Shown here one piece after another: positions 46,261 to 58,830 of a stretch of 64,000 bases of DNA; the first letter of the stretch is position 1; each line of letters starts with the position of its first letter. Source of the DNA: Tetmemena sp. SeJ-2015 (lineage: Eukaryota; Ciliophora; Spirotrichea; Sporadotrichida; Oxytrichidae); contig JAJKFJ010022037.1 in assembly GCA_027382625.1 (NCBI GenBank), forward strand, positions 124,001 through 188,000, in the 5' to 3' direction. The notes beneath the pieces are model-generated. The model did not search any database and was not told the origin of the DNA. It was given only the letters and a program-made list of their open reading frames with translations. The position numbers and the translations under genes were made by a program.

Positions 46261-49200
46261 TCACCATCTTTGATGCTAAATATCCTTAATAAGCTTTGGT
46301 CCTTAGTTTATTATCCTTTTTTTATTCTTAATTTTACCTTGTTCTCTCTATTTGATCTGTCTTTTTATCTTATTAAAATCTTTCGCTCTTGTTTTTATCA
46401 TCATTTGTTAGTTTTTATCTTTTATTAAATCTAAAGAGATCCAAACTTTTACTCCTCCCTCGATCTCATTTAAATTAAAAATATTTGCTTTAATTATAAG
46501 ATCTCTTCTAAAAAGACCGCGGTTCCTTATATCTCTAACTGCTTGCAAAGTATCGCTCTCCCTTGCACCCTTTTTATCTTTCTATTCCCTTTCTAATAAT
46601 CAAAAGAGCTTTTTAAATCAGTTAGCTCACCCCTTTTGAGTTTATCAGCTTCAATCCTTGACCTCAAACTTAAATCCTGATCTTACTTCTACTACAACTT
46701 CTACTTATCTGACTAATCATTTCTTCTTTAGATCTTAAGTTCTACTTCTTTTTTGTCTCTTTTTTTTTCCTTCTTCTTTTCCTATAAACTATTATAAACT
46801 GAAAACTTACTAAGTTTTTTGCGAAGCTTTTTCGATGCCTCTTTGAGGATCTACTTCTCGAAGAAGCTTTCCCTCTACTTCTTTTCTCAACCCTTTTTGG
46901 GGAATAACTTCTCCTTTTTAAAGAATGACCTCTTTTTCGATCATATTGTTTTAAGGGCTTGCTCTCCTTGTATGCTCTAACTTCTTCTCAAATATTTTTA
47001 TCACTCTATAGTGAAGGAATTTACTCTTTCTCTTTATTATAAACTCTGCTCTTGATTGATCGAGATCTTCGTCTAGAAGGGTGCTTCAACCTTTGATGTA
47101 TGTCGGATTTAATTGGAGTTTAATCTTTTTATTTTCTAGATTACTCCCTCTCTTTTTTTTCGACAGTTGATTTTTTCTCGGATAAAATTTCCCTCATGTT
47201 TTAACATTTAGTATATCCTTATTAAGTTCTAACATTATTTTAATGCTCCTCTTCATTTTTGCTTGATCTATTAATCTCTTTTGTGACATGTGACTGATAA
47301 TTTTGCTTCAAAGTATTCTTGATTGCACTTTTTAAGTCCATTTAACATTATAAGGCTTGCTTTTTAGGAGATTACAATCTCTCTGTCTCTTAATCTTATC
47401 TAGTATCAGTTGTTGTTTTTGTTTTATCCACCCAGGAGATTCTCTCATCTTGCATAGCAGACTTACATTCACTTTATAAACTGACTTCGGCATTTACGAC
47501 TTACTTTTCTTTGAATGGATCTAATTGCCGCCCTTCATCTTGAGAATCTGATTCCGAGTCTGAAGTGTCATGCTCCTCAATTTCTCTTGTATCTCTTTCA
47601 TTTGTAGCTTTTAGACTCTCCGTTTGAAATAACTCTTTTGTAATTTTCTTCCAGTATATTTTCTTGATTGGGTTATTATAAGCTTGCAGGACTTGAGTAT
47701 TCAGCTCCTAAATTTGTATAATTTAATCTTTTGGTCTCTCATTTCCTTATCTTCAAGAATCTTACTCTAATTTTCTTTTTAATGTGTGATAAGTGAATCC
47801 TTCTGTCCAAATAAACTTCGAGCAATTGCAGTCAAGTTACCATTAATCGCATAAAGTTATGAGAGACTCAAATTTTGCTTGGCCTCTAAAGTTCTAAAAG
47901 TATCATGAAGCTCAACCTTTCTCGTAATTTAGTTCTCACACATTCCTTGAATAAGTGTCTTTAGTGATTCAAGGAGTTGTCCAAGAGCTTCATCTCCTAA
48001 AAATAGATGAAGTGTTATGTAAACTTACAGGAAAAATATTGATCTTGGTCATTCCAAACATTTGATTGATGTCTTAATCTTTCCCAGATTTCATTTTCCC
48101 TCTCTCAGATATCATCAAATTTGAAGTGGCATCCATCGACAGTCTACACTGCACCACTATCTCTATTTAATAGAATTCCATCTCAGAGAGACTCAGTCCT
48201 TCTAAATACTCATTTTCAAAAACTTCAGCCATTTGAGTTTGGTCAACTATCTTCTGCCTCATCTCATCATAAGTAAGAGAATTTATTATCCTCACTACAC
48301 CCAGCCAAGTTCTGGTTGATTAAGATTTGAGGACAAGGAATTTTTCGAATTAAGCTTATCTGAAGTAATAATCCAAATCTGGAGTGTCCACAGCAAGCAC
48401 GAAGTTTGATATTAAATTAACATTTCATTAAATAATTATGAATGATATCATGAATTCGAAAGTCTGCACTCTCGCTAGCTTTTTTATCATAACTAATGAC
48501 GAGGATTTGTTCAGTCTCTCAATCACTCTTTCTGAAAAGGTGGACTCATTCTTCCTAGAGAGAATCTTTTTATATTGCTACTAGATTCCTTAAATATTTG
48601 TTAGGGCCTCAATATCAGGCATATTAATTCCAAGCCCATAAAAGAAATATGGTAGTGCAGATGGATGCAGAAACTGGTCAGGATTTTGTGAAATAGCAAG
48701 GATTGCTTGCTATGCATTTTCTATTTTCTTCTTTTTCTAATTTCCACTATGCTACATAGGAACTTCATTTAGGACTCTGCTCAGGTTCAGGTTAGCTTGA
48801 ATTTGGAAATTTGTAGATCTGCACACTTTACAGGACTGAAGATACTTTTCTTTCTTTAGGGTCTTGTATTTTTCTAAGGCTGTATAGATGTATGAGGAGC
48901 CTATTTTAAAGTTAGATTTAAATTAAATTACACTAGAAGCAAACAGTTGCTCCACAGCAAGTGATAATGTATGCGGACTTATTTTCTGCATCAGCTTTAA
49001 AGAGATTAAGAGCGCAATTAGAGCATTTCAAAGATAAGGATTTGCTAAGAAGTAAAGTTTAAAAGAAGAAGATGAATTTACTTAATGACTGGAAATTGCA
49101 TAATCTTTGACTCATCCTCCTTAATCTTATCAATGGCTTGTTTCTGTTGCTGTGACATTAAATCGTTCTATCTCTTCTATTCCTCTTTCTCCTCTTCATT

Positions 49201-49553
49201 TTGCTAAATATGTACTAAGTCTTAAGGAATCAAGGCAGGAATTCTTTTAAAAATCAGGTAAACCTATTTTAATGTTCTAATTTATAAATTCAAACGCTTT
49301 TTATATTTAACTATCTGCCTCAACATGCTGCTAATCAACTTCTGCCTGCTTATTGACGTTCCAGAAAACCACTTTCTCACTTTGAAAATCTACAACTCTT
49401 TTAAATCCAATAGAGCTACTTACTTATCTTTTTCTTCTACTGTAGGAAGGTTTTGATCTCAGGAACTGTGATTACGCAGCTCCCTGCAAACTTGAGCGTG
49501 TTGAAATCCTTTTCAGAGTCAAACTTGTAAAATATCCTATTAGTTTTGTTCAT
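46261..49553 (-). CDS. RBBP6/Mpe1-like DWNN-RING protein
   Basis: ATG at 49553. MNKTNRIFYKFDSEKDFNTL and KFAGSCVITVPEIKTFL match the DWNN ubiquitin-like domain, which starts with a YYKFKS-type strand. A RING/U-box follows: LKCSNCALNLFKADAENKSA, YIITCCGATVCFQC, then SCKVCRSTNFQIQANL, the same Cys spacing as RBBP6. I did not find the zinc knuckle between them. The C-terminal part is Ser/Arg/Lys-rich (KRGHSLKRRSYSPKR, SSRSRSSKRHRKS) as in RBBP6. Family members act in mRNA 3'-end cleavage and as ubiquitin ligases. Several frame changes remain unplaced, and the far 3' end (46261-46700) is tentative. Confidence 0.75.
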
Positions 49554-49715
49554 AGCCCAGTATCTGATTCTAAGCAATGTTTTCTAGAAGGTTTATTATT
49601 TTTATTATAAATATATATTCCAATTTATTATGACCAACATTTAACAGAGTCCCTCCTACAATTGAGTTAGAGAGAATAGGAGAAGAAATTAGAATAATTA
49701 ATATTGAGGAGTAAA

Positions 49716-50658
49716 ATGAACGTGATAGAGAAATACTACATCAGGAAAGCAGTTTCCTCTGCCTCTGATGAAAGACACGTCCATATCGAATAGAAAGACA
49801 TCAGCCTTATGAGAAAAGCAGAACTTTACATTTTAATTGTTTTCAAAAGAATCTTATCATAATAATTATTTACATGATCATAGCTCCAGTGAGTACAGTG
49901 GGAATAATCTATTTGCTAAACAAAATTAGAAAGGAAACTGTGATGTCCTCACACTTTTACTACACTATGAAAACCTTCCAAGATAAATTTGGCTATAAAA
50001 CTGACTTTGAGAGAGACTCACCCACTTCATACAAAATATTCAACCATTATAAGTGTACAGTAGAAATATTATCATATGGTGCTGCAAATGGCGGTAGTGC
50101 ATCACCAGCTTTAGATATCGATCACATGAAGAGCGTATACCAATAAATTGATGAGTAGGCAAAAGCTAAATAATCCTCAAAGACAAGTGAAATGCTTTCT
50201 AAAACTGAGGAACTACTCTAAGAACAGAGGGCATTTAAAAATCTGAGGTAAAACCCAAACCCTGTCGAAAGAAAGATTAGAGAAAGATAACTCAGAAATC
50301 ATGTAAAATAGACTACAAAATTTTTTTAATTATAAATCAAGGAGTTGAATAAGAAGGCATTTCATCCAGAAAAGTCACGAGCAGGAGAGAAGAAAACATC
50401 GAGAAAAAACTTAGACAGCCAAATCCCTCCGAATATATGGAAGGCGCTCGTAGAGATTACTATGAAAGATATGAAGAGAACTAAGGTCACATCTATAATG
50501 AGCTACATAATAAGGCTGGAAATTAAAACATGGGATAGTTCTAGGAATCGTTCGAAGGTGTTGATCAAAGAACCACTCTTCAAAAGTAAAGTGATATTTA
50601 GTAATAAAAATAATTCTATTTAAAGATAAACTTAGAACCTTAAAGTTCGGATATCTGA
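49716..50658 (+). CDS. hypothetical protein with one membrane segment
   Basis: ATG at 49716 (MNVIEKYYIRKAVSSASDER), stop TGA 50656. Removal of a 44-bp IES yields AELYMIIAPVSTVGIIYLL, a single membrane span, then HFYYTMKTFQDKFGYKTDFE and a charged helical tail in which NPSEYMEGARRDYYERYEEN is the likeliest frame after about 50400. This looks like a small organelle or endomembrane protein, but no family is recognised. Confidence 0.5.
49825..49875. other. IES, pointer TTTACAT, 44 bp removed
   Basis: TTTACAT at 49825-49831 and 49869-49875. Joins LMRKAELY to MIIAPVSTVGII across an AT-rich insert that ends in TGA. Confidence 0.8.
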
Positions 50659-50675
50659 GTGAAGGGTTTCTGAAG

Positions 50676-50983
50676 ATGTAGAAAAGTGCAAAGAGTCACA
50701 GAAGAGCTGCACTCTTAATTTATATAATCCCTGCTTTAGCAAGCTTTGGAGCTGCAACTAATAACTACATGCAAGTGAGCTTCGGTATCTATCTAAAGTA
50801 TCAAGCCTTGGTAAATAAAATTGTCATATGCACATAAGGTTATTAATTATGGTGGACTCTTATTACCTTACATTAGATGAGAAAAATACTCTGACAAATA
50901 TTGTTGATAGAAAAGATATCCTGCTTAAAGCGCTTTAGGAGAGCAACACTCCTGATGATTTACAAATGTCAGAAATAGTTTGA
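50676..50983 (+). CDS. small hypothetical membrane protein
   Basis: ATG at 50676 (MQKSAKSHRRAALLIYIIPA), stop TGA 50981. The basic N-terminus and single hydrophobic stretch ALLIYIIPALASFGAA suggest a mitochondrial or ER membrane protein of about 95 residues. A break with a GT...AAG look lies at about 50812-50850, after which MVDSYYLTLDEKNTLTN continues. No family recognised. Confidence 0.45.
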
Positions 50984-51218
50984 TTCCATCTAGAGTTGCA
51001 AATTAATCCTTAAATTAAATAATCATGCTCCTTGAAAAACTTTTAAACCAGAAGGTGAGAACATATTGGAGATGATTGGTTCTAAAGTTAAGAAGTGAGT
51101 AATATAATTTTATTTTCTGAAGCATAGACTCCGGCCTATCTTAGTAGAGATTAGATTTAAATTACATCTAGAACTGACAGGCTTTAAGATCTTAGCTAAA
51201 CTTAGGCTATTTTCAGTT

Positions 51219-52815
51219 TCACATGTAGTTAGAGTAGGCATCCATATTTCTCTTAAGAATCTCATCTAGAGGACCGAGAAGTCTTTTGAAACTGTTTCTT
51301 TCGAGTGCGACGACCTTAACTCTAGATGTAGCGATGACGTTAGCTGCTCTTGGTTCGTTTCTCAAAAGTGCAAGTTCTCCGAAATAGTCACCAGGTTTGT
51401 AAGACATCACCTGCTTTGGAGCTTGACCGGGCTCGAGAGTCTTGGTTGCAATGGCTGTGCCTTCGTTAATAATGTAGAACACATATATTCAAAACTCTTT
51501 AAACATTTCCACTTTCACCCTCCTTAATGATGAACTCATTGGGTTCGTATCTCTCGTCTTTGATTGCATCTGCGAGCTTAGATCTCTCATAGTGGTCCAT
51601 ATTTTGCAGGACCTTCACACTCTTGAGGAAATCTTCATACTTCTCTCTCTTGCGTCTAACAAGAGTAATTAGAAATGTAAAAGTGCTTACGCAGCTGCAT
51701 CCTTCACGATATAATTGAAGGTATTTCTGTCCAAAACCCACAAGAATGCATCAGTCTTGGCTTTAATAGTGGCAGCTCTTGGAGCGTTGTAGAGTAAGGC
51801 AAGCTCTCCGAATGCTTCACCGGGCTCGTAGGATTTCAAATACTTGGGAGCAGGCTCTCCAGGCTAAAACTGTAAGACTTGAGGTATGAACTTACGAATT
51901 GCTTGTAACAGTCTAGAATACCCTCTTCAACTACGAACAGCTCGGCTCCTTGTTCACCCTCCACAATTATGCTTTCTCCAGCAGTCACTCTTCTTTCATC
52001 CATAGCGTCTATAACTACCTCGAGCTCAGTCTCATCCAGTGCCATGAACATGAAAGATTGCTTTAGGCGATAGCGAATTCTATAATTGATCAACAACAAG
52101 GAAGATTTTAATTTACTTGTCTTTAATGCTATCAGGCTTTGCGATAATAGTGGGCACGAAAGATTCTTTCTTATGATACTTTCCAAACACCTCGGCACTC
52201 ACGGATATTTACAAGCATAATTATTTAAGCTATATTCTCTGATTCTGAGAAAGCTTGACAGCCTTTTGCTGATTGAAGCTCATATCTTAGACTGTGTCCT
52301 CACCCTATCGGATATTTATTTAAGTTACTTTGCTTATTACCTCAGAAATAAAATAACTTTATACTTCATTTACAAATCAGAGTCGTCGGAGTCATCATCA
52401 GTTTATTCCTTATCTTCATGATGGTGGTGCTTTTAATGGTGCTATAGCTTTACTTTGAGTTTTGAGTGGTCCTTTCTCAATCTCTCGAGCTCTTCTCTCT
52501 CCTCAGCTGAAATGGGAGCTTGACCGATGCCCTTTAAGTCTTCCAAGAACTGGATCATATGGGGGAGCTAAAAAATGTTTATAAGGATTTGTGTAAGGAT
52601 GGATGCATTAAGAGTGCAAGTATATGCGAGAATGCTTTAATTTTAACTTACAGGATCATCTGGCTTCTTTGTCAACAAGTGAGCAACTAATTTCTCCAAG
52701 ATTTCTTTTACTTCGTATTATCTATAACATTCAAATAAGTTTAGCCTGCTTTCTTATCATTAGGTTTGGGTCTCTGCCAAGAGCAAAGAAGATACAAGAC
52801 TTACCTTTATTCCAT
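51219..52815 (-). CDS. cAMP-dependent protein kinase regulatory subunit
   Basis: ATG at 52815. [20 protein letters not shown] and [13 protein letters not shown] form an RIIa-type dimerisation/docking domain. Then come His- and Asp-rich linkers and [16 protein letters not shown], a region that in R subunits precedes domain A. Two cyclic-nucleotide domains follow, with phosphate-binding cassettes [15 protein letters not shown] and [15 protein letters not shown], both keeping the key Glu and Arg. It ends DAYSNYM and TGA 51219. Typical GTAAG introns of 31-38 bp occur near 51658, 51867 and 52083. It inhibits the PKA catalytic subunit until cyclic nucleotide binds. Two IESs identified. Confidence 0.93.
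51481..51506. other. IES, pointer ACAT (plus strand), 22 bp removed
   Basis: ACAT at 51481-51484 and 51503-51506. Gives [17 protein letters not shown], the invariant second cyclic-nucleotide domain sequence. Confidence 0.85.
52205..52236. other. IES, pointer ATATT (plus strand), 27 bp removed
   Basis: ATATT at 52205-52209 and 52232-52236. Joins LSQNQRI to [14 protein letters not shown], as expected for an R subunit. Confidence 0.82.
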
Positions 52816-53056
52816 TTAATATTATATTATTGATATCAAGAGTTTCATCTGTAATCTCGCAAAAATACTCTCTACTACTACTTTCATATAAGGTTAGGAT
52901 AGAGCTTTGATAAATTAATATTCGCAATTATTACGAGCGTTCGTTTCAAATCAGCAGTAGTTATATTCTATTCTTCGATATCATTATATTGTTGTAAGAA
53001 ACTCCAAAAAAAGAAGTCTCTTTATAGGGCTATTAAGTTTGCACTTTCTCTTATTT

Positions 53057-53557
53057 TCAGAGTGTGTTGTGAGAAATGGTTGTTCTGATGCTCATTCTCG
53101 ACTGCTTGATGGTATTTCGAAGTTGATAGATAACAATTCTGAGTGTTATCATTTGCCCCATCTGTCCAGCTGACACGAACAGCACCAACAAGTAATTTGC
53201 GAGTTGAACTATGTTGAGGAATTCAGTGAATTTGAGTTTCTTAAACCCAATACTTGAGTACACTAAAATCAAGATGAACATCACAACAGACACCACCAGG
53301 TATAAATCAAAGATCCAGCGCACCTTATTCTAAAGCATAAATCTTCTTAAAGAGTCGGAGCCAAAGAGAAAGAGCAAGTTCAGGGCCAAAGGAATCTGGT
53401 AAATTGCAAGGTCAATGAAGAAGAGCCCCACATTCCAAAAGGAAACTATGTAGATTATCTGAGACACTATAACGTGCACCAGAAATAGCCCATTCCAAGT
53501 CACAGGTTTTTATTAGCTTAGGGTTAAGTCTCCAGAGGATTTAAGAGTTGGATCCAT
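53057..53557 (-). CDS. multi-pass membrane protein
   Basis: A single uninterrupted frame of 166 codons from ATG 53557 (MDPTLKSSGDLTLSQQKPVT) to TGA 53057. Four hydrophobic segments: LFLVHVIVSQIIYIVSF, IDLAIYQIPLALNLLFLF, LYLVVSVVMFILILVY and ANYLLVLFVSAGQMGQM. Short charged loops and a basic tail. The topology is of a small tetra-spanning protein; no family recognised. No intron or IES. Confidence 0.7.
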
Positions 53558-53681
53558 TTAAATAGTTTATAAAAAAATTATGATAAAAATATTTAGTTCC
53601 AAAGAATTAAAATTCTAATGATGAGTGAGTTTATCAAGGGAAAAATTGTAGTTTGTATCATGAGTATATTCTTATTTGTTT

Positions 53682-55095
53682 TCATTTTGGAGAAAGTAGC
53701 TCTATTTCACAAAAAGCTAGATAGTCCTCAAGCTCGTCATATTCATTTGAACTAAATGCATTTTTAAGAACGGTCTTCCAGAGCTTGAAGTGCTTTGCTT
53801 GGTTGAAAGTTGTGCTGTCGCTTCTTTAAGATATTCGACTGTAGGTCATCAGGCTACTTGAGATGGACATCTAACTCGAATCAAGTTGAATATGGCTCTG
53901 AGGTAGAAGATAGTCACACCCTTAAATATTAATTATCTATTTAAAATAACTTCTCTAGACTGCTTTATAAGTCCAATAATTGAGGGAAATTCATCTAGCA
54001 TCAGCAGTTTCTTTTCTAAATGCTTCAGGAGAGCGATTGAAACTTTATAGAAGGAGGCCCATTTGTTTTGGAAAAACTCATTCATATAAGTTACCTAGCC
54101 AAATTAATTCTCAAACAATAAGTTACATTAAGCCTAAGCGGAATGTTGCTTAAGAACACACTCATCACCCACTCTGTTGCGAAATAGTTTATTTGAATAT
54201 CAAGTACAATTATAAATGTAAATAATTACACATTATATCATTCCTCTCCTAAGATAAGTTTAAAACACGATTAAGATTTACAAAATGTTGAGTCAAACTT
54301 GGAAGGTAGCTCACTACTAGTTGATTCAAAGCACTCTCGTGCAATTTCAGTCCTGGTAAATTCTATCTATATATATCCTTCAGCTTATATTAATCCATAA
54401 GAGCAAGTAGGAGCCAAAATGCCGCAACTTCACCAACGTGATATAGGAGACTCGCAGCAACAAAATTTTAATTTATTATGAGAAAATTCATTCCTTAGAC
54501 ATAGCTAATTTGAGGTTCATAGTGGGCATATGCAATCAGAATTCTCATCAAGGCGGATTGAGTTTCGTGCGATTGAAAACAAGTATGAGTAGTGAAGGTT
54601 CTCTCCACATCCTTTTGAATCATATTCCGCAAGTACCTTAAATGAGGGGCACTGATTAAGAAGCCTTGATAAGTTTTCTTGAATACCTCATGCTCATACT
54701 TGTCTTGATAGGCTGTCTCAATCCAAAGCTTGCCATTAAGACAGTAACTAAAAGTCTACTGAGACTCTTAATCATCCTCCCCTTCGAAGTTCATTCTATC
54801 ATTACAATCGCAAAGCTTTTCGAGATCGATCAGCTGATAATCTGAGTTTATGTTTCCGTATTCCAACTCAAAATCATCATCAACAGATTTATTAAGCTTC
54901 TGCTTTTTGTTTAGTACTGATTTCTCTCTTTGTTAAGGTCCTCTTGCACTGTTAAGATAAATCTAAAACATATATTCTTGTAAGATTACTCTTCATCTCT
55001 TACATTCCCTTCACTATAGAGAGTCCCTAATTTTGTTACTTTGATTCAGTTTTTTGTAAAATTTAGTTGACTCCTTAGAAATCAAATCTGCGCAT
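53682..55095 (-). CDS. second TBC-domain protein (Rab-GAP family)
   Basis: ATG at about 55095 (MRRFDFQGVNQILQKTE), stop TGA 53682-53684. TBC motifs in order: RYLRNMIQKDVERTF, ETQSALMRILIAYAHYEPQI, SYVQGMNFL, VAASLLYHVGEVAAFWLLLA, KLHESALNQLVVSYLPSL and YFATEWVMSVFLSNIPLRL. The last sits behind an IES that I did not place precisely (about 54170-54280). The arginine finger region DVERTF and the glutamine in YVQGM are present. A long insert-rich N-terminus and an acidic C-terminus. It probably acts on a Rab; it is unrelated in detail to the TBC gene at 37-39 kb. Confidence 0.8.
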
Positions 55096-55142
55096 ACTTT
55101 CTTGAGGAGTAGTGCTATTGAACTAATTTAACTAAGATTATG

Positions 55143-57144
55143 TCAGTAAGAAGTTTTAAGTCGATATCTAATTGAGAAACTGTTGCTGATTGAGGCTTGT
55201 TTAATTACTCTGCTGCTTTCGACTAGTTTGGCCGCTAGTTTACATTCCAGTTGTATATTAAGGCTAAGTGTTTTGTACTTTTAAAAGGCGGCTAGGTGAA
55301 TATTCCGCGTGATGGATCTGCTTGGATTTTTTATGCGTCTGGTGAAAATCAATCTTATGTACTATGTTTGACTTTGCACTGGTGGTTATTATTCCACTCT
55401 AAGTTGAGCTATATTGCCCACTCATATCTCCTTCATTTAAGTAACAGAAAAATTGCAAGATATATTTTGAAGCTGGATTCGAAGCTGAGGGGATTTCCTG
55501 CCTGAGTCCATGGCTAAAGGTGTTTGCGGAGGAGATTTTTATTGATGGAGATTTCTCTGTTAAGAATACTTCTACCTGTTATTAGTTCCAGAGCTAAAAA
55601 TATAACTGGTGTTAATTGCATTCTTCTGCATTATATGCTTCTGATGTTGCATCGGTCTTATTGGAGTATTAATTTTCTAAGAGATGGTTTTACTTGGAGT
55701 TGATTATGTCGAGGAGAGTTAGGACTTCTCTTGATCGGCTAGAGATATCTATTTAGCTAAATTAGCGTTGAAATCCTTTCTTCTTATATTCAGGATGCTG
55801 GTTTTAGGATTGTTCTAAGGTATTTTCCCAGCTGCATTTAGATTGAATTTTTTCTTAGATGCGGAGCTCTATTAAATCTTGATAGTTTTTGGAATTTCCA
55901 TAAAATGAAACATTATAATCCAATAATTTGTAAGCTCTAATCTCCCCCATCGAGATTATCTTGGATCAATATGAATTCGGATTTGTTATTTTGATTGCTT
56001 GAGTCGTCTTCAGTACTCTTCTAAAGTTTCTTTCTCTCGCTCACGTAAGTATCTATGAATGATTTGAAAATTTTGTTGTGCCCACTGTCACTTCTTTAAT
56101 GGCTAATTTATCTTGCTTCTATCTTTTCATCTCTCATAAAAAGATACATGGATGCAAGATATAATTTTCTTATATCTCTACCTTCTTATTAGTCTCCGTT
56201 CAAGTATCCAGATCCGTTTCTCTACTAAGAATCGACTTGAAAATGGAATAGCATTGACTTTTTTACATTGCCAATTCTACTTTCCTAAGGACTGGCGTCT
56301 CTTCCTTCAGTTTGAACTGTACCCTCCGCATTAATCCTCATTAGAATTTGCTTCGACTGCTCATCGTAGAGTGATCAATTTAATCTTCTCTGCCTAGTTT
56401 AGAGTGGAATATTGTGATTATTCTAATGCGCTCCAACTCCTTGCTTAATATAGATTTAACCTATGTCTTAGTTCAGTATCTCATTTGTATTTTAATGAGC
56501 TTGCTGTGAAGGAAGAAAAAGCTTCGATGGCTCCAGTTCTAGGTGAGGAGGCTTTGTTCTCTTAGTAGAGAGTCTTAAATGATTAACTTTCACAAATGTA
56601 CACGTATAGACTTTTACTAATTCACCACTTTTAAGCCATCTTTGAAGGTTTTTATTTGCACTTGTAGATATTGAACTTCATTATTGATACTCGAAATCCT
56701 TCTGTTGTCTTGTCTAGTCTCTTTCATGTGCAACGATTGCTTCAGGAAAGATGAGGGTTGTGAAGGTTAACCTCCTCCCAAAGTTTACTGTGGCACTCTA
56801 TTCATAGAATGATAGTCTTTTATCTGTTGGGCTCCCATTCTGAACTTAGGTTCTATCTTAGGCGAGAGTTTAATCTTCACATTTTGGCCAATCTAGCTTT
56901 TCTAACTTAGGATTCCCTTCTGTTTAGCGTTTGGTAACAATTAGGAATGAACTTGCTCCTCTTTTAAATTTAGTTTAGAGGAACTCTAGCAAGAGGCTAC
57001 ATAACTTGAGTTGTAAGTCTGCAGTTAATTTTGCTGCTTCTAGGAGGTCACCTCCAGATTTTAAAATCCCTGGATTGAAAATATCTATTTTACAGTATCT
57101 AACTTCTATTCTTAGTCTGCGTCTTCAACCTCCTCTACATTCAT
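55143..57144 (-). CDS. hypothetical Q/S/N-rich protein
   Basis: ATG at 57144 (MNVEEVEDADQEQKLDTVKQ) opens a clean frame of about 185 codons ending near 56585. Further coding blocks on the same strand read QILMRINAEGTVQTEGRDAS, FKSFIDTYVSERKKLQKSTE and TPIRPMQHQKHIMQK, down to TGA at 55143. Frame changes at about 56530, 56370, 55810 and 55430 are probably IESs that I did not place. A short coiled coil is likely at NNEVQYLQVQIKTFKDGL. No domain recognised. The 3' boundary is uncertain and the region could hold two genes. Confidence 0.45.
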
Positions 57145-57562
57145 TTACTATGATCAAAAATAATAATTAGCACAATGAAAAAAAGTTGAAAAATATGATA
57201 AATAGCAAGAATTTGATAAGTGATAATCAATAATCTCTATAATGTATTTTATGATGTCTTTTTATTGAAGCCTCTACTCTCCATCTTTTGCGAAATGAAC
57301 TTTTGTAAATTTTTCATTCTTGTGCTTAATAAAAAAGCTTTTTATGATTAAATTTATAAAGAGGGTGGTAATTTTAAGAAAAAGATAATTTAATAATAAT
57401 CATCTACTTTCAAATTTATAAATTAAATTTATAACAAATTCAATGTCAGATTCAGGTTAGCAAATTTTCCTAAGAGCTTTATTTCTAGCTATAATCCCTT
57501 TGCATTTATGATTAAGTAAATCTATAGATGAGGAACAAAAGGGATATCAAAATTTTGGTGCC
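57145..57562. other. intergenic AT-rich DNA
   Basis: Divergent promoter region between the genes starting at 57144 and 57563. No specific site recognised. Confidence 0.5.
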
Positions 57563-58830
57563 ATGGATGAAGAGGAAGAAGACCCAAGAGCTGGTCTCAA
57601 TCTTTAATTGCTAGATTCTTAAATATATATTTTTAACATGGTTATTAAATGAAGAGGAGGACCCATACAAGAACGATGAATAGACCTATCAAGAGCACTT
57701 TAGAAAGACTTTCATCACAGAAAATTAAAAGAAAGGTCAGCCAGGGCAAGCCAAGTAACCCTGGACACTACACGATATGATCATCCCGGCTGGTAAAACT
57801 TCCAAGCTAGTAAGAATCAAACACCCAGGAGAGAAGGATTTCAGAGTTACAGAAATCTGTGACAAGCTTAAGTTCATCGTATTAACTTTGACTTAAATGA
57901 ATGTGTATTATTTTTTTATAAAGTTCATTAACGCAGCACCAGTTATAGTTTTAGCAGGAGCTATGACCTAACGAGCGTAAGTAAATAAGAGTTACAGCTT
58001 TACATTCTTTTAGTGGAAAAGCATTGGCAGGTGTATGCAGAGCAGCTTTCAGAACAGATGCGTATGTTATTGACTCAGGAGTGGGCTCTGGAATTGAAAA
58101 GTTCTGTCTCAGAAAGAGTAACTTATTCAGACTTTTAATGTGCAATAGACGTGAACCTGATTGGAGTAGCTCCAGAGAATGAAATCACATACCCTAGGAT
58201 TAACCCTGCATAAAGAAGGGATAATGAACTCACAAATGGCCACACACACTTCTTCTTGATTGGCGATGAGTCAAAGAAATATGAATGGGGAGATGAAGCT
58301 GCTCTGAAATTTGAATTGGCATAGAGGTGCGATAGAGTCAATATTTTAATTCTTAATGTAGAATTGCTTAAGGAAGGAGTAAATTTGGAGGAAACAAGCA
58401 CAGCTGTAAAATAGTTACAATTCTCTTGGGGGACAATCCATACTGCCACAGAGCCTAAATTAAGTTTTTATTATCTTATATTCGATTAATTGAGACATTG
58501 AAATTGTAACACACTTGATTTATCATAAATTGTTTAGTCAATGAATCTGGGAATACCAATAATCGTCCTTGAAGGAAGTAACATGGCATCTGAAATTTTG
58601 TAACTGAAAGAAGAAATAGATCAATAAAAATAAGAATTCTCCCTAATTTTCTATCCTTAAATATTTTTAAAGATGAGAGCGGAGGAAACGATAAGGAGTT
58701 TACAAATCTTTACGCTTAGAAAAAGGAGGTGCTTGAGAGACTGGCATCAGGCAGATTCGTTAGATGCCGTGAGTCGAGTGAGGATCTAGCTAGTATAGCA
58801 CATCTTATGCTTGCAGTTACTTTGTTTTGA
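57563..58830 (+). CDS. SLOG-domain protein like the TRPM channel N-terminus
   Basis: Likely start ATG 57563 (MDEEEDPYKNDEQTY after IES removal), stop TGA 58828. Motifs: PVIVLAGAMTQRA, GKALAGVCRAAFRTDAYVID, NLIGVAPENEITYPRINP, NGHTHFFLIGDESKKYEWGD, SMNLGIPIIVLEGSNMASEI and a final ESSEDLASIAHLMLAVTLF. YP-x-N followed by HTHF and a GxE/D block is the pattern of the eukaryotic SLOG (LSDAT) domain in TRPM channels, which can bind nucleotide ligands such as ADP-ribose. No channel region is present. Introns are 36 bp (GTAAGT...TTTTAG, about 57976) and 31 bp (GTAACT...AATAG, about 58118). A frame break near 58460-58535 is not placed. Confidence 0.72.
57567..57658. other. IES, pointer ATGAAGAGGA, 82 bp removed
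   Basis: A 10-bp repeat at 57567-57576 and 57649-57658. Gives MDEEEDPYKNDEQTYQEHF; the interior ends in a TGA in the continuing frame. Confidence 0.8.
57870..57928. other. IES, pointer AAGTTCAT, 51 bp removed
   Basis: AAGTTCAT at 57870-57877 and 57921-57928. The insert keeps the frame but is AT-rich and hydrophobic; removal gives CDKLKFINAAPVIVLAG. Confidence 0.78.

Noticed and set aside
46880..46905. Telomere-like G4T/C4A4 string as a transposon end (TTTTTGGGGAAT).
   Set aside because: A single short match inside coding DNA of the RBBP6-like gene; no paired inverted copy, and no transposase frame seen anywhere in the window.
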